Positions 23,847 through 31,655 of a DNA stretch of 34,668 bases are shown in pieces (position 1 is the stretch's first letter; each line of letters opens with the position of its first letter). Location: contig CAMNIW010000002.1 in assembly GCA_946540675.1 (NCBI GenBank), positions 1 to 34,668 on the forward strand. Reading direction: 5' to 3'. Source of the stretch: an uncultured Clostridia bacterium (GTDB lineage Bacteria > Bacillota > Clostridia > Christensenellales > Borkfalkiaceae). The position numbers and the translations under genes were made by a program. The notes below the pieces were generated by a model that was not told where the DNA came from, searched no databases, and saw only the letters and a program-made list of their open reading frames with translations.

Positions 23847-23892
23847 AGCCCGCCGTTTTCGCCAAAAGCGAAAACGGCGGGCTGAATTTTTT
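23847..23892 (+). terminator. mscS terminator, copy 2 of the dispersed element
   Basis: A perfect 16-bp stem (agcccgccgttttcgc / gcgaaaacggcgggct) with loop caaaa is followed by gaattttttt. It shares 22 identical bases of its 3' arm, and similar 5' flanks (tttatt-n-ataaa), with the rseP terminator at 16524. Confidence 0.93.
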
Positions 23893-24027
23893 TATTCACA
23901 CTCGGCTATAAACCCGTCGACGATAAGCAAATATTTGCGGAAAGACAAATTCCCCGCGATAGATACGTTTGCCAATCTGTGCGAAATAATCGAAGCGTCC
24001 GCGGACGAAATACTCGGACTCAAATAA
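23893..24027 (+). pseudogene. C-terminal remnant of an XRE/Cro-CI-type HTH regulator
   Basis: 44 sense codons open from 23893 to a TAA at 24025-24027. The peptide reads ...INPSTISKYLRKDKFPAID and then TFANLCEIIEASADEILGLK. This is the usual second half of an HTH_3 domain: the recognition helix, then the helices ending DELLGL. No start codon, ribosome binding site or first half of the domain precedes it; the mscS terminator abuts its left edge. I read it as a decayed, truncated gene. Its codon use is like its neighbours, so the loss may be recent. It is not in the ORF track. Confidence 0.75.
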
Positions 24028-24030
24028 AGA

Positions 24031-24066
24031 ACGGACGACCCGACGGGTCGTCCGTTTCCGTTTTTT
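24031..24066. terminator. Bidirectional terminator between the HTH remnant and the antiporter gene
   Basis: acggacgaccc (24031-24041) / gggtcgtccgt (24045-24055), 11 bp with a 3-nt loop. On the plus strand it is followed by ttccgttttttt and on the minus strand by tcttta. Confidence 0.88.
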
Positions 24067-25059
24067 TCAGAACGCGAACTGAATCACGCAAAACGCGGCG
24101 TATATCGCAAGGAGCGTTATTCCCTGCCAGCGCGAAAGTTTGTTTTTTATGAGCGGCGGTACAGTCAAAATCAGCATCACCGCAAACATTACGGGTATGT
24201 CTATTATAAACGAGCGGTTTATTCCCATAAACGTCGCTTCCGCCGGCACGGCGAACGGCCGTATTGCCACCGAAAGTCCGCTTACGAACACTATATTGAA
24301 AAGGTTTGCCCCGATAAGGTTGCCGAGAGAGAGCGAGCCGTGCCCCTTTATAAGCGAAGTTATCGCCGTCACGAGTTCGGGAAGGGAAGTTCCGAGCGCC
24401 ACGAAAGTCAGCGCTATGACCGATTCCGGTATGCCGACCGTTTTCGCGATGATTATTCCGTTGTCGACGAGAAGGTTAGCCCCGAACGCAATGAGAGTCG
24501 CGCCGAACACGAGAAAGATTATATCCTTTATAATTCCCTTTTTGCCGCCGTTGTCTTCGGGTTTTTCTTCGGAATTTTCACCGAGAAGGGCGGAAGCCTT
24601 TTTCGCCTGTATGGACGAAAGGGTTATATATGCGACGAATATGAGAAGAAGGACTATGCCGATCCAGCGGTAGAAATATCCGAACACGTATGCGGTTATC
24701 GCGTATAAAACAGCCGACGCGAAGAAGAACGCCACGGGTATAAGCAACGTTTTCCTATCCGTTTCGGACGGTCGTATGGTTATAGTGAGCGCGGCTATAA
24801 GCGCGGTGTTGCAGATGACCGAGCCTATCGCGTTGCCGTAGGAGATGGCTCCCGATCCCTTTACCGCCGAAGTCGCGGAAACCATGACTTCGGGAAGAGT
24901 CGTTCCTATCGAGACGACGGTCGCGCCGATGAGCAGTTCGGGAATATGAAATCTCTTTGCGATCCCCGAAGCCCCGTCGACAAACCAGTCGCCGCCGAAG
25001 ATGAGCATCACGAGCCCGACTACGAAAAGCAGTATGGCAAAAATCAGTTCTTTACTCAT
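24067..25059 (-). CDS. Calcium/sodium antiporter family transporter (CaCA, YrbG type)
   Basis: 330 aa from the ATG at 25059, which has aggag 5 nt upstream; the track's GTG at 25065 would overlap that site. The protein has ten or so hydrophobic helices in two inverted repeats. Each carries the alpha-repeat motif: IGTTLPEVMVSATSA followed by GNAIGSVICN in the first half, and LGTSLPELVTAITS followed by GNLIGANLFN in the second. An acidic-basic cytoplasmic loop (about 155-180) joins the halves. CaCA proteins exchange Ca2+ or related ions for Na+ or H+. The yybP-ykoY riboswitch upstream suggests Mn2+ control and possibly Mn2+ export. Confidence 0.93.
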   Translation of the reverse strand: MSKELIFAILLFVVGLVMLIFGGDWFVDGASGIAKRFHIPELLIGATVVSIGTTLPEVMVSATSAVKGSGAISYGNAIGSVICNTALIAALTITIRPSETDRKTLLIPVAFFFASAVLYAITAYVFGYFYRWIGIVLLLIFVAYITLSSIQAKKASALLGENSEEKPEDNGGKKGIIKDIIFLVFGATLIAFGANLLVDNGIIIAKTVGIPESVIALTFVALGTSLPELVTAITSLIKGHGSLSLGNLIGANLFNIVFVSGLSVAIRPFAVPAEATFMGINRSFIIDIPVMFAVMLILTVPPLIKNKLSRWQGITLLAIYAAFCVIQFAF

Positions 25060-25090
25060 ATACACTCCTATTATATAAATTTTGCCTGAA

Positions 25091-25218
25091 TAAAAGACCG
25101 CCCTTTACGCATTAGTAAAGGACGGTCTTGTCAATTAAGTCTTTAACGATCAAACCGGAAGCTCATCGCTCCGTGTTAACGATATGATCCCGCAAAAGCG
25201 GTGACTACTCCCCATCGC
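25091..25218 (-). promoter_or_regulatory. yybP-ykoY manganese riboswitch with terminator
   Basis: The minus-strand leader begins gcgatggggagtag, contains the ccgcttttgcgg hairpin and then gcgatgagcttccgg, closing with gatcgt. GGGGAGUAG and the GAUGAGCUUCCGG stretch are hallmarks of the yybP-ykoY class. A 14-bp terminator stem (agaccgtcctttac / gtaaagggcggtct, 25128-25095) with a T tract follows, ending 32 nt before the gene. Mn2+ binding should prevent termination. Confidence 0.88.
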
Positions 25219-25223
25219 TTAAT

Positions 25224-25252
25224 ATATTATCAAATCGAAATAAAATTGTCAA
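25224..25252 (-). promoter_or_regulatory. Promoter of the antiporter gene
   Basis: Minus strand TTGACA (25252-25247), 17-nt spacer, TAATAT (25229-25224). The start site falls at the first base of the riboswitch. Confidence 0.85.
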
Positions 25253-25258
25253 CGAAAA

Positions 25259-25269
25259 TTTGTCGAAAA
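25259..25269 (+). promoter_or_regulatory. Exact Spo0A-box sequence between divergent genes
   Basis: TTTGTCGAAAA matches the 0A-box consensus (TTTGTCRAA). It lies 7 nt upstream of the antiporter -35 and about 54 nt upstream of the Sel1 gene's -10. A chance match is possible in A/T-rich DNA. Confidence 0.4.
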
Positions 25270-25293
25270 TAATTTTTTATGCCGTCGTATAAA

Positions 25294-25328
25294 ATGACAG
25301 GCATTTGTCATATTTACGCCGTTATAAT
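25294..25328 (+). promoter_or_regulatory. Sel1 gene promoter region with inverted repeat
   Basis: A TATAAT lies at 25323-25328, 32 nt before the ATG. A perfect inverted repeat, ATGACA-ggcatt-TGTCAT (25294-25311), covers the -35 position, and no standard -35 stands at 17 nt. The gene may need an activator or be blocked by a repressor at this site. Confidence 0.5.
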
Positions 25329-25360
25329 GCAAGTGTAAAACACGAAAGGAGAAAAATTTT

Positions 25361-25885
25361 ATGGAAATGGCGGCAAGACTTATTATAAAGGGAGCGATAG
25401 CGGGCAACGCGGAAAATCAATACCGTATGGGCGACAAATACTTTTACGGCATAGGTTGCGACACCGACATAAAGGTCGCGGAGAGTTGGTACTGTCTCGC
25501 GGCTAAAAGGGGGCACGCGACTTCGGCGTATATGTACGGATATATATTGCTTACGGGAATGGGCGGAAAGGTAAACGTAAAGCGCGGAACGCGTTTTGTC
25601 AAAAAATCCGCGTATCTCGGCAATAAAAACGCTATACTGCTCCTTGCGAGAAACTATTTTTACGGTTACGGCGTAAAAAAGAACGACAAAAAGGCTTTTT
25701 CGCTCTGGGCAAAGGGCGCAAAACTCGGTTGCGCCGAAGCCGAATATTATCTCGGACTTTGCTACGACAAGGGCATATACGTCCGCAGGAACGTTCTCAA
25801 ATCCAAAAAGCACCTTATGGCCGCTCTCGAAAGGGGGTTCGAGCCTGCCGGACAGGCGGTCAGAGATCTCGGATTTGTCGCCTGA
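25361..25885 (+). CDS. Sel1-like repeat protein
   Basis: 174 aa made of about four Sel1/TPR-like repeats of roughly 36 residues. They are recognised by the alternating pattern AENQYRMGDKYFYGIGCDTD, then TSAYMYGYILLTGMGGKV, then NAILLLARNYFYGYGVKK, then AEAEYYLGLCYDKGIYVRR. Such solenoids bind partner proteins, so this is probably an adaptor. There is no signal peptide, suggesting a cytoplasmic location. The ribosome binding site is aaaggag. It stands alone, divergent from the antiporter, with an inverted repeat at its promoter. Confidence 0.92.
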   Translation: MEMAARLIIKGAIAGNAENQYRMGDKYFYGIGCDTDIKVAESWYCLAAKRGHATSAYMYGYILLTGMGGKVNVKRGTRFVKKSAYLGNKNAILLLARNYFYGYGVKKNDKKAFSLWAKGAKLGCAEAEYYLGLCYDKGIYVRRNVLKSKKHLMAALERGFEPAGQAVRDLGFVA

Positions 25886-25988
25886 CGGCGTATATTGTCG
25901 ACAGGGCGCATAGACCCGTAAAACTTCCGTTCTAAACGGTTTTTCCGTCGCATAAGATATAGCAGAAACCCAAAAAAGGAGATGTTAT

Positions 25989-26711
25989 ATGAAAGACGGA
26001 ATTGAATACGCGGAGATGCTCGGACTCGGCGTTTCGTCGTGCGACGTAGTGGTAAAACCCGCGAAAAGGAGAAGAAAAAAGGCGGCGGACCTTAAAGAAC
26101 GGGTCATAGAAAAGGTAAACGAAGAAGCGCCGCGCGAAGAGAAGACGGAAGAGCCGCCCGCGGCGGAAGAGTTTCACGCGGCGGAAGAAAAACCCGCAAA
26201 GAAGAGAAAATTCAGATTCGATATAGTTTACGCCGAAGGGATAGCCGTATTCGCGCTTATCGTGGCGATACTGCTTACCAATATTTTTTGGGAGAACAGC
26301 GGCATAAACACCGTTTTCAGAAAGGCTTTCGGCAAAGACGCAGAGAAGACCGACGCGAGAACGTACCAGAGTTTCAACGCGAAGTCGCCGTCGTCCGAAC
26401 TCGCCGTCAGCGTCGACGCGGGCGTTATGACGTTCAGCGGTAAAGGCGCGCTTTATCCCGTGTGCGACGGCAAGGTTTCTTCGGTAGTCGAAGAAGACGG
26501 AAAGTATACCGTAACGGTAAAGCACAGCGACGTTTTCAGCACGGTCATATCGGGCGTCGATTACGTCTATACCGAAGTCGGCGGAGACGCGTTCAAATAT
26601 ATCCCGATAGGGTACGTCGCGGACGGGCAAGCCAAAGTCTATATGTATAACGGCGGAACGCTCGTCACCGATTATATAGTCGAAGACGGAACCATCATAT
26701 GGGAAAGTTAA
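25989..26711 (+). CDS. spoIVFA: Stage IV sporulation protein FA-like (degenerate LytM/M23 domain)
   Basis: 240 aa. A charged cytoplasmic N-terminus (Lys/Glu-rich to about residue 75) is followed by one TM helix (GIAVFALIVAILLTNIFW, about 84-101). The outer domain includes LYPVCDGKVSSVVEEDGKYTVTVKHSD. This is the layout of the LytM fold, but the zinc ligands (HxH) are missing, as in SpoIVFA, which holds SpoIVFB inactive in the outer forespore membrane. Identification relies on this layout and on the spoIVFB gene overlapping its 3' end by 13 nt. Strong ribosome binding site aaaggaga. A CATAAGAT at 25951-25958 resembles a sigma-E -10, but its -35 is unclear. Confidence 0.85.
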   Translation: MKDGIEYAEMLGLGVSSCDVVVKPAKRRRKKAADLKERVIEKVNEEAPREEKTEEPPAAEEFHAAEEKPAKKRKFRFDIVYAEGIAVFALIVAILLTNIFWENSGINTVFRKAFGKDAEKTDARTYQSFNAKSPSSELAVSVDAGVMTFSGKGALYPVCDGKVSSVVEEDGKYTVTVKHSDVFSTVISGVDYVYTEVGGDAFKYIPIGYVADGQAKVYMYNGGTLVTDYIVEDGTIIWES

Positions 26712-27529
26712 AAATAACGATCCACCCGTTGTTTTTCATATTCGGATTATACTTTGCCGCCATCGGCAAAGTATTTTCTTTTCTTACGTACGTCTGTTCG
26801 GCGGCGCTTCACGAAATAGGACACGCGACCGCGTCCGAAAGGCGCGGATACAGGCTCGACAGGATAACGCTTATGCCTTACGGAGCGGTGATAAGCGGCG
26901 ACGTGGACGGGCTGGGATATAAGGACGAGTGCGCGATAGTGGTCGCGGGGCCGACGGTCAATCTCGCGATATATCTTTGCGTCGTCGCGAGTTGGTGGCT
27001 CTTTCCGGAGACCTATCCGTATACCGAGATCGCGGCTACGGCAAATCTCGCTCTATTTGCGATAAACCTTTTGCCGGCGTATCCGCTCGACGGGGGAAGG
27101 CTGCTCCTTTGCACTCTTTCGCTCGCGATAAAGCGAAAGACGGCGGTCGCGATAACAAGGGCGACGGGGGTCGTTTTGTCTTTGGTTCTATTGGCGGCGT
27201 TTATTTGGTCGTGCTTTGTCGCGGTCAATTTTTCCATACTCTTTTTTGCCGCGTTCACGCTCGTCGGTGCGCTCGATAAGAACGCAAAAGACAGATACGT
27301 GCGCATTTTTTCGAGCGTGGATACCGCTTCGGTCAAAAAGTGCAAAGCGGTAAAGACGATCGCCGTAAACGAAAACGCCACGATAAAGGATCTGTACGGA
27401 ATAATCGACGGAGACAGCCTTTACAGGATAACGGTATACGACGGACGGGGGAGAAAGGTAAGGACTTACGAGCCCGAAGAAGTGACGGGGCTGTTTACCG
27501 AAAAATCTTTATATGAAAAAATCGCGTAG
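26699..27529 (+). CDS. spoIVFB: Stage IV sporulation protein FB, site-2 metalloprotease
   Basis: 276 aa (288 in B. subtilis). It is an M50 intramembrane protease that cleaves pro-sigma-K in the mother cell. The zinc motif HEIGH is at about residues 39-43 and the second motif NLLPAYPLDGGR near 123. Several TM helices lie between and after them. The last 75 residues resemble the CBS domain of SpoIVFB (ASVKKCKAVKTIAVNENATI...). It overlaps spoIVFA by 13 nt, so translation is coupled. yqfC follows after 11 nt, linking the sporulation genes to the phoH-recO cluster. Confidence 0.95.
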   Translation: MGKLKITIHPLFFIFGLYFAAIGKVFSFLTYVCSAALHEIGHATASERRGYRLDRITLMPYGAVISGDVDGLGYKDECAIVVAGPTVNLAIYLCVVASWWLFPETYPYTEIAATANLALFAINLLPAYPLDGGRLLLCTLSLAIKRKTAVAITRATGVVLSLVLLAAFIWSCFVAVNFSILFFAAFTLVGALDKNAKDRYVRIFSSVDTASVKKCKAVKTIAVNENATIKDLYGIIDGDSLYRITVYDGRGRKVRTYEPEEVTGLFTEKSLYEKIA

Positions 27530-27540
27530 AAGGTGAATAT

Positions 27541-27801
27541 ATGGCTTTGATAGAAAACGCCCTTTCGGGGCTCGGATTCGGCGAAGAAATAACGCCTTGT
27601 CCTTTCAGGTACACGGTGATAGGCGGCAAGGCGGCGATAATCGAAGGGGTAACGGGGATAACCGCTTTTTCGGAAGACGCGATGGTCTTTTCGGTAAAGG
27701 GCGGTTGCGTTACGGTATCGGGCGAAGATCTCGCCGTCGTCCGTTACGGCGGCGGAGAAGCGCTCGTAAAGGGCGATATAACGGGGGTGACGACAGGGTG
27801 A
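27541..27801 (+). CDS. yqfC: YabP/YqfC family sporulation protein
   Basis: 86 aa, a typical YqfC size. It is a small beta-rich protein with FRYTVIGGKAAIIEG, then ITAFSEDAMVFSVKGGCVTVSGEDL. The family is sigma-E dependent and the yqfC-yqfD pair is required for sporulation in several species; the biochemical role is unknown. The ribosome binding site is aaggtga. The stop codon overlaps the yqfD GTG start in GTGA. Confidence 0.9.
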   Translation: MALIENALSGLGFGEEITPCPFRYTVIGGKAAIIEGVTGITAFSEDAMVFSVKGGCVTVSGEDLAVVRYGGGEALVKGDITGVTTG

Positions 27802-28700
27802 AAAGGGGAAGACTTTACGCCGTCTATAAAGTTTCGGGCGAGAGCGCGGATATCTTTGTAAAACGGCTTTTCGCGGAAGGCATAGCCGTTAAGGACTGCA
27901 AAACGAAAGAAGACGGCGTTGTTTTTACCGCGGATTTCGCGGATAGCAAAAAAATTTTTGCAATTTCACGCAATATGTGTTATAATGTACGGAGAGTAAG
28001 GTATAGGGGCGGACTTGCCTTTCTCCGCTATGCGCTCGAAAACGTCGGGTTATTCGTCGGTTTCGCGCTGTTTTTCGCGCTCGTCTTCGCTTTCGACGGG
28101 ATAGTGACCGATATAGAGTACGTCGGCGACGGAGAAAAACTTTCGGACGGAATAGAAGCCGTTCTTAAAGCGGAAGGGATAAAAGCGGGCGGATTTTTTA
28201 CCGCCGATCCGCAAAAACTCGCCGAAAAGATATTTTTATCGTCGGACGGATTTTCGTTCGTTTCGGTAAAAAAGTCGGGAAGGCGGCTGTACGTGGAAGC
28301 GTACGGGAAGACCGTCGCGGCTCAACCCTTGGACACGAAAAAGGACAGACTTATAAGCGAAGTCGACGGAAAGGTGACCAAGGTCACGGTGATGAGCGGA
28401 CTTGCGCTCGTATCCGCGGGGGACAAGGTAAAACGCGGAGAAACGCTCGTCGCGGGAGAATACGAAAAAGACGGCAAGGCGTACCGCACGTACGTCATAG
28501 CGGAGATAGAAATAGCGGCGGAGTACGTTTTCGACTACGAATGCCCCGCGATAAACGACCTTTACGAAGCGCGTGCGGTGGAAACGGCGGTATCTTCCGT
28601 CGGAGAAAAGGACATAATATCGACGTCGGCGGAAAGTTTTTCGGACGGCGAAAAAAATTTTTACAGGGTGACGGTGACCTGTTCGGTCACGGTGAGTTGA
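27798..28700 (+). CDS. yqfD: Sporulation protein YqfD (stage IV)
   Basis: 300 aa from the GTG at 27798. The track start at 27597 lies in another frame inside yqfC and is rejected; the GTG overlaps the yqfC stop and has a ggggt site 10 nt upstream. The N-terminal domain precedes one TM helix (about 78-98, VGLFVGFALFFALVFAFDGIV). A large extracytoplasmic part follows with VTKVTVMSGLALVSAGDKVKRGE, a typical YqfD strand. B. subtilis YqfD has 398 aa; this version is shorter. Function is unknown beyond sporulation. phoH begins 1 nt after its stop. Confidence 0.9.
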   Translation: MKRGRLYAVYKVSGESADIFVKRLFAEGIAVKDCKTKEDGVVFTADFADSKKIFAISRNMCYNVRRVRYRGGLAFLRYALENVGLFVGFALFFALVFAFDGIVTDIEYVGDGEKLSDGIEAVLKAEGIKAGGFFTADPQKLAEKIFLSSDGFSFVSVKKSGRRLYVEAYGKTVAAQPLDTKKDRLISEVDGKVTKVTVMSGLALVSAGDKVKRGETLVAGEYEKDGKAYRTYVIAEIEIAAEYVFDYECPAINDLYEARAVETAVSSVGEKDIISTSAESFSDGEKNFYRVTVTCSVTVS

Positions 28701-28701
28701 T

Positions 28702-29667
28702 TTGACGGAGAAATTGAGCGTCGAAACGGGCGGCATAGACAACCTTGCCAAGGTTCTCGGCGTATTTGACGAAAATCTTAATATCATCGCGCGCGAAACG
28801 GGAGTTTCGGCGGACGTGAACGGTACTCGGATAGAATTGTCGGGCGACGGGGAAAGAGTTCTTCTCGCCAAGACGGTTCTGGAGAGACTGGTCGCGATAG
28901 TAAAGTCGGGAGAAACTCTCGACAGGTCGCGCATAATCTACTGCGTGGAACTCGCCAAAGAAGGCAACGCGAGCGGCATCGAAAAGATAATGTCGGGCGT
29001 CGTCGCGATAACTTCCCGCGGAAAGCAGATAAAGTGCAAGACGGTCGGACAAAAGACGTACGTCGACGCTATAAAGAAAAACGCGGTCGTGTTCGGCGTG
29101 GGACCGGCGGGCACGGGTAAGACCTATCTCGCGGTCGCGACGGCGGTATCGGCGTTCAAGAGCAAGGAAGTGGAAAAGATAATACTTACCCGTCCGGCGG
29201 TGGAAGCGGGCGAAAAACTCGGATTTCTTCCGGGCGATCTGCAAACCAAGGTCGATCCCTATCTCCGTCCGCTGTACGACGCTCTTCAGGAGATGTTCGG
29301 GCTCGATACCTACGTCAAACTTATGGAAAGGGGAGTTATAGAGATCGCGCCGCTCGCCTATATGCGCGGCAGGACTCTTTCCAACGCGTTCATAATTCTG
29401 GACGAAGCGCAAAACACCACCAAGGAACAGATGAAGATGTTTCTCACCCGTCTCGGCGAGAACGCGAAAATGGTGATAACGGGCGATCTTACGCAGGTGG
29501 ATCTTCCCGAAGGCAAAAAGAGCGGACTTAAAGAAGCGGTCGAAGTTCTTAAAGACGTCGACGGGATAAAGACGGTGTTTCTCACCGCGAAAGACGTCGT
29601 CCGTCATCCGCTCGTTACCGAAATAGTCAAGGCTTACGAAAAATACGAAAACAAAGACAGACAATAA
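28702..29667 (+). CDS. phoH: PhoH family ATPase
   Basis: 321 aa using a TTG start at 28702, with ggtgag 5 nt upstream, inside the end of yqfD. A TTG at 28714 is the alternative. Walker A is VGPAGTGKTYLAVATA (about residue 134), and Walker B with the following asparagine lies in AFIILDEAQNTTKEQMK (about 230). RPAVEAGEKLGFLPGDL and VITGDLTQVDLP are also typical. PhoH-like ATPases have RNA-related roles, often encoded beside ybeY as here. The operon order is yqfD-phoH-pgpH-ybeY. Confidence 0.95.
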   Translation: MTEKLSVETGGIDNLAKVLGVFDENLNIIARETGVSADVNGTRIELSGDGERVLLAKTVLERLVAIVKSGETLDRSRIIYCVELAKEGNASGIEKIMSGVVAITSRGKQIKCKTVGQKTYVDAIKKNAVVFGVGPAGTGKTYLAVATAVSAFKSKEVEKIILTRPAVEAGEKLGFLPGDLQTKVDPYLRPLYDALQEMFGLDTYVKLMERGVIEIAPLAYMRGRTLSNAFIILDEAQNTTKEQMKMFLTRLGENAKMVITGDLTQVDLPEGKKSGLKEAVEVLKDVDGIKTVFLTAKDVVRHPLVTEIVKAYEKYENKDRQ

Positions 29668-29679
29668 CGGAAGAAAGTT

Positions 29680-31152
29680 ATGATACAGCACTCTGAAAAA
29701 GAAAAGCCGTGGAAAGGCAAAGACTACGCGCGGACGATAACCTGGTTCGTTTTCCATGCGGCGATCATACTCGCGCTGCTCATCGCGGTCCTGTACTGGA
29801 ACGCCGATTTCGACGGAGAAAAGGTCAGTCGGTTTCTCGCGGAAAACGGCGAAGCGAAAAGGCTCGCGTATCTCGCCGTGGCGATGCTTTTGCTCACCGC
29901 GAGCATATATTTCTACTTTTACAGCGAGCACAGGGATTTTATTCTCGCGACGAGAAATATAAATCTCGTTTTTTCGATACTCGAAATCACGATAATCGTC
30001 GTAAACGTCGTGGGCAAGGGATTCAGTTTCTACGCCCGCCCGTTCGCCCTTTGCGCGCTTTTGTCTCTTCTTCTCATCGACAGGCGTTCGGCGATATTCA
30101 TGAACAGCATAAGCGTGCTCATAATTCTCGTGTCCGACCTTCTTTTGTCGGTAAACCCCGTCGAGTCCGAAGTATTGTTCTCGACTTTGATAGTCGGGTA
30201 TTTCACCGGACTTTTGTCGATATATCTCGTCGACGGCATAACTTCGAGAATCAAAGTTTTCGTGATGGGTTTCGCGCTTGCGGTGCCCATAACGATCAGT
30301 TGTTTCTGCATAGAATTCACCGATTATCTTGCCGACCCCGTAACGTATACCGTACAGGGGCTTTCGGCGGGACTTTTATCGGTCGTGCTTATGATGGCTC
30401 TGGTGCCGTTTTTCGAAGTGGCGTTCAAGGTGTTGACGGTTTACAGGCTGTCCGAGATAACCGACCATAAAGCCAGACTTATACGCGCGCTTATAGAGAA
30501 GGCGCCGGGGACTTTCAATCACTCGCTCATAGTTTCCACGCTTGCGGAGTCCTGCGCTTCGGCGATAGGCGAAAATCCGCTCCTTGCGAGAGCGTGCGCT
30601 TATTATCACGACGTAGGCAAACTCAAAAACCCCGAATTCTTTACCGAAAACCAGCAGGGATTCAATCCGCACGACGAACTCACCCCCGAACTTTCCACCG
30701 ACATAATCCGTTCGCACGCGAAAGACGGGTACGATCTCATACGCAAATACAGGCTTCCGCAAATACTCGCGGACGTCGCTCAGCAGCACCACGGAACTCT
30801 CCCGATAAGGTATTTCTATATGAAGGCTTCCAAGTTCACCGACGGCGAACTCGATATAGGGAACTTCTCGTATCAGGGTCCCAAGCCGCAAACCAAGATG
30901 GCGGCGATAATAATGATAGCCGACGGGTGCGAAGCGAAAGTCAGGACTCTTCCCGATCGCTCGCACGAAAAAGTCGACGCCGCGGTAAGGGAGATCATAG
31001 AAGAGAGAATGGATTTCGGTCAGTTTGACGAATGCGACATAACGATGAACGACATAGACCTTATAAGAAAGACCATAACCAACAGCCTTGCGGGCGTATA
31101 TCACGACAGAGTGCAGTACCCCAAACTCAAAATCGGAAGGCGCAAGGACTGA
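29680..31152 (+). CDS. pgpH: PgpH-type membrane HD phosphodiesterase with reduced extracellular domain
   Basis: 490 aa. PgpH hydrolyses c-di-AMP. The C-terminal HD domain is intact: FNHSLIVSTLAESCA, YYHDVGKL (H310-D311), HAKDGYDLIRKYRLP and QQHHGTLPIRYFY. Seven TM helices can be counted. The first (about 18-40) and second (about 65-81) are separated by only about 25 residues, whereas known PgpH proteins (about 710 aa) have a 7TMR-HDED extracellular sensor of some 230 residues there. That sensor is therefore missing. The sequence is continuous with no frameshift, and the neighbours are canonical, so it is a real short form. Ribosome binding site ggaag. Confidence 0.92.
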   Translation: MIQHSEKEKPWKGKDYARTITWFVFHAAIILALLIAVLYWNADFDGEKVSRFLAENGEAKRLAYLAVAMLLLTASIYFYFYSEHRDFILATRNINLVFSILEITIIVVNVVGKGFSFYARPFALCALLSLLLIDRRSAIFMNSISVLIILVSDLLLSVNPVESEVLFSTLIVGYFTGLLSIYLVDGITSRIKVFVMGFALAVPITISCFCIEFTDYLADPVTYTVQGLSAGLLSVVLMMALVPFFEVAFKVLTVYRLSEITDHKARLIRALIEKAPGTFNHSLIVSTLAESCASAIGENPLLARACAYYHDVGKLKNPEFFTENQQGFNPHDELTPELSTDIIRSHAKDGYDLIRKYRLPQILADVAQQHHGTLPIRYFYMKASKFTDGELDIGNFSYQGPKPQTKMAAIIMIADGCEAKVRTLPDRSHEKVDAAVREIIEERMDFGQFDECDITMNDIDLIRKTITNSLAGVYHDRVQYPKLKIGRRKD

Positions 31153-31154
31153 AA

Positions 31155-31655
31155 ATGAACGAAAAAAACAACACGCTCACGATAATTTCGGACGATAAAG
31201 AGACGGAAGAGTTCGGGCTTCAAAAGGTCGCGGACTGCGCGTATAAAGAACTTTCGCAGACGGACAGGCTCGCTATCGAACTGTCGTTCGTCAAAGAAGA
31301 AGAGATACGCGCGCTCAACGCGGAATACCGCAACGTCGACAAGGTGACCGACGTGCTGTCTTTTCCGTATCTCGACGGGATACGGTATAAGGCGGTAAAG
31401 GAAGAAGACTTCGCGGAAGATACGGACGGGGAGAACGGCGTTCTCATAGGTTCGGTGTGTATATGTCTCGATCGCGCTAAAAAGCAGGCGGCGGAATACG
31501 GGCACTCATTGAAAAGGGAAGTGTCGTATCTTGCCTTGCACGGAATGCTCCACTGCTTCGGATACGACCATATGACCGAAGAAGACGACGCGGAGATGAC
31601 CGCTCTTGCGGACAGGATAATGAAAACTCTGGGCGTCGGAAGGGAAAGCGTATGA
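31155..31655 (+). CDS. ybeY: Endoribonuclease YbeY
   Basis: 166 aa from the ATG at 31155; the track start at 31032 is within pgpH and was rejected. YbeY is a zinc RNase for 16S rRNA 3' maturation and ribosome quality control. The zinc motif H-x3-H-x5-H appears as LHGMLHCFGYDHMTEED (about 135-150). The N-terminal half contains SFVKEEEIRALNAEYRNVDKVTDVLSF. It sits 2 nt after pgpH and its TGA overlaps the era ATG. The dgkA and cdd genes found between ybeY and era in B. subtilis are absent here. Confidence 0.96.
   Translation: MNEKNNTLTIISDDKETEEFGLQKVADCAYKELSQTDRLAIELSFVKEEEIRALNAEYRNVDKVTDVLSFPYLDGIRYKAVKEEDFAEDTDGENGVLIGSVCICLDRAKKQAAEYGHSLKREVSYLALHGMLHCFGYDHMTEEDDAEMTALADRIMKTLGVGRESV

Noticed and set aside
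26462-26650. Small overlapping plus-strand ORF in spoIVFA
   Set aside because: Out-of-frame Arg-rich shadow without a ribosome binding site.
27597-27797. N-terminal extension of yqfD
   Set aside because: Arg-rich frame overlapping yqfC; the GTG at 27798 overlaps the yqfC stop codon and gives a family-like start.
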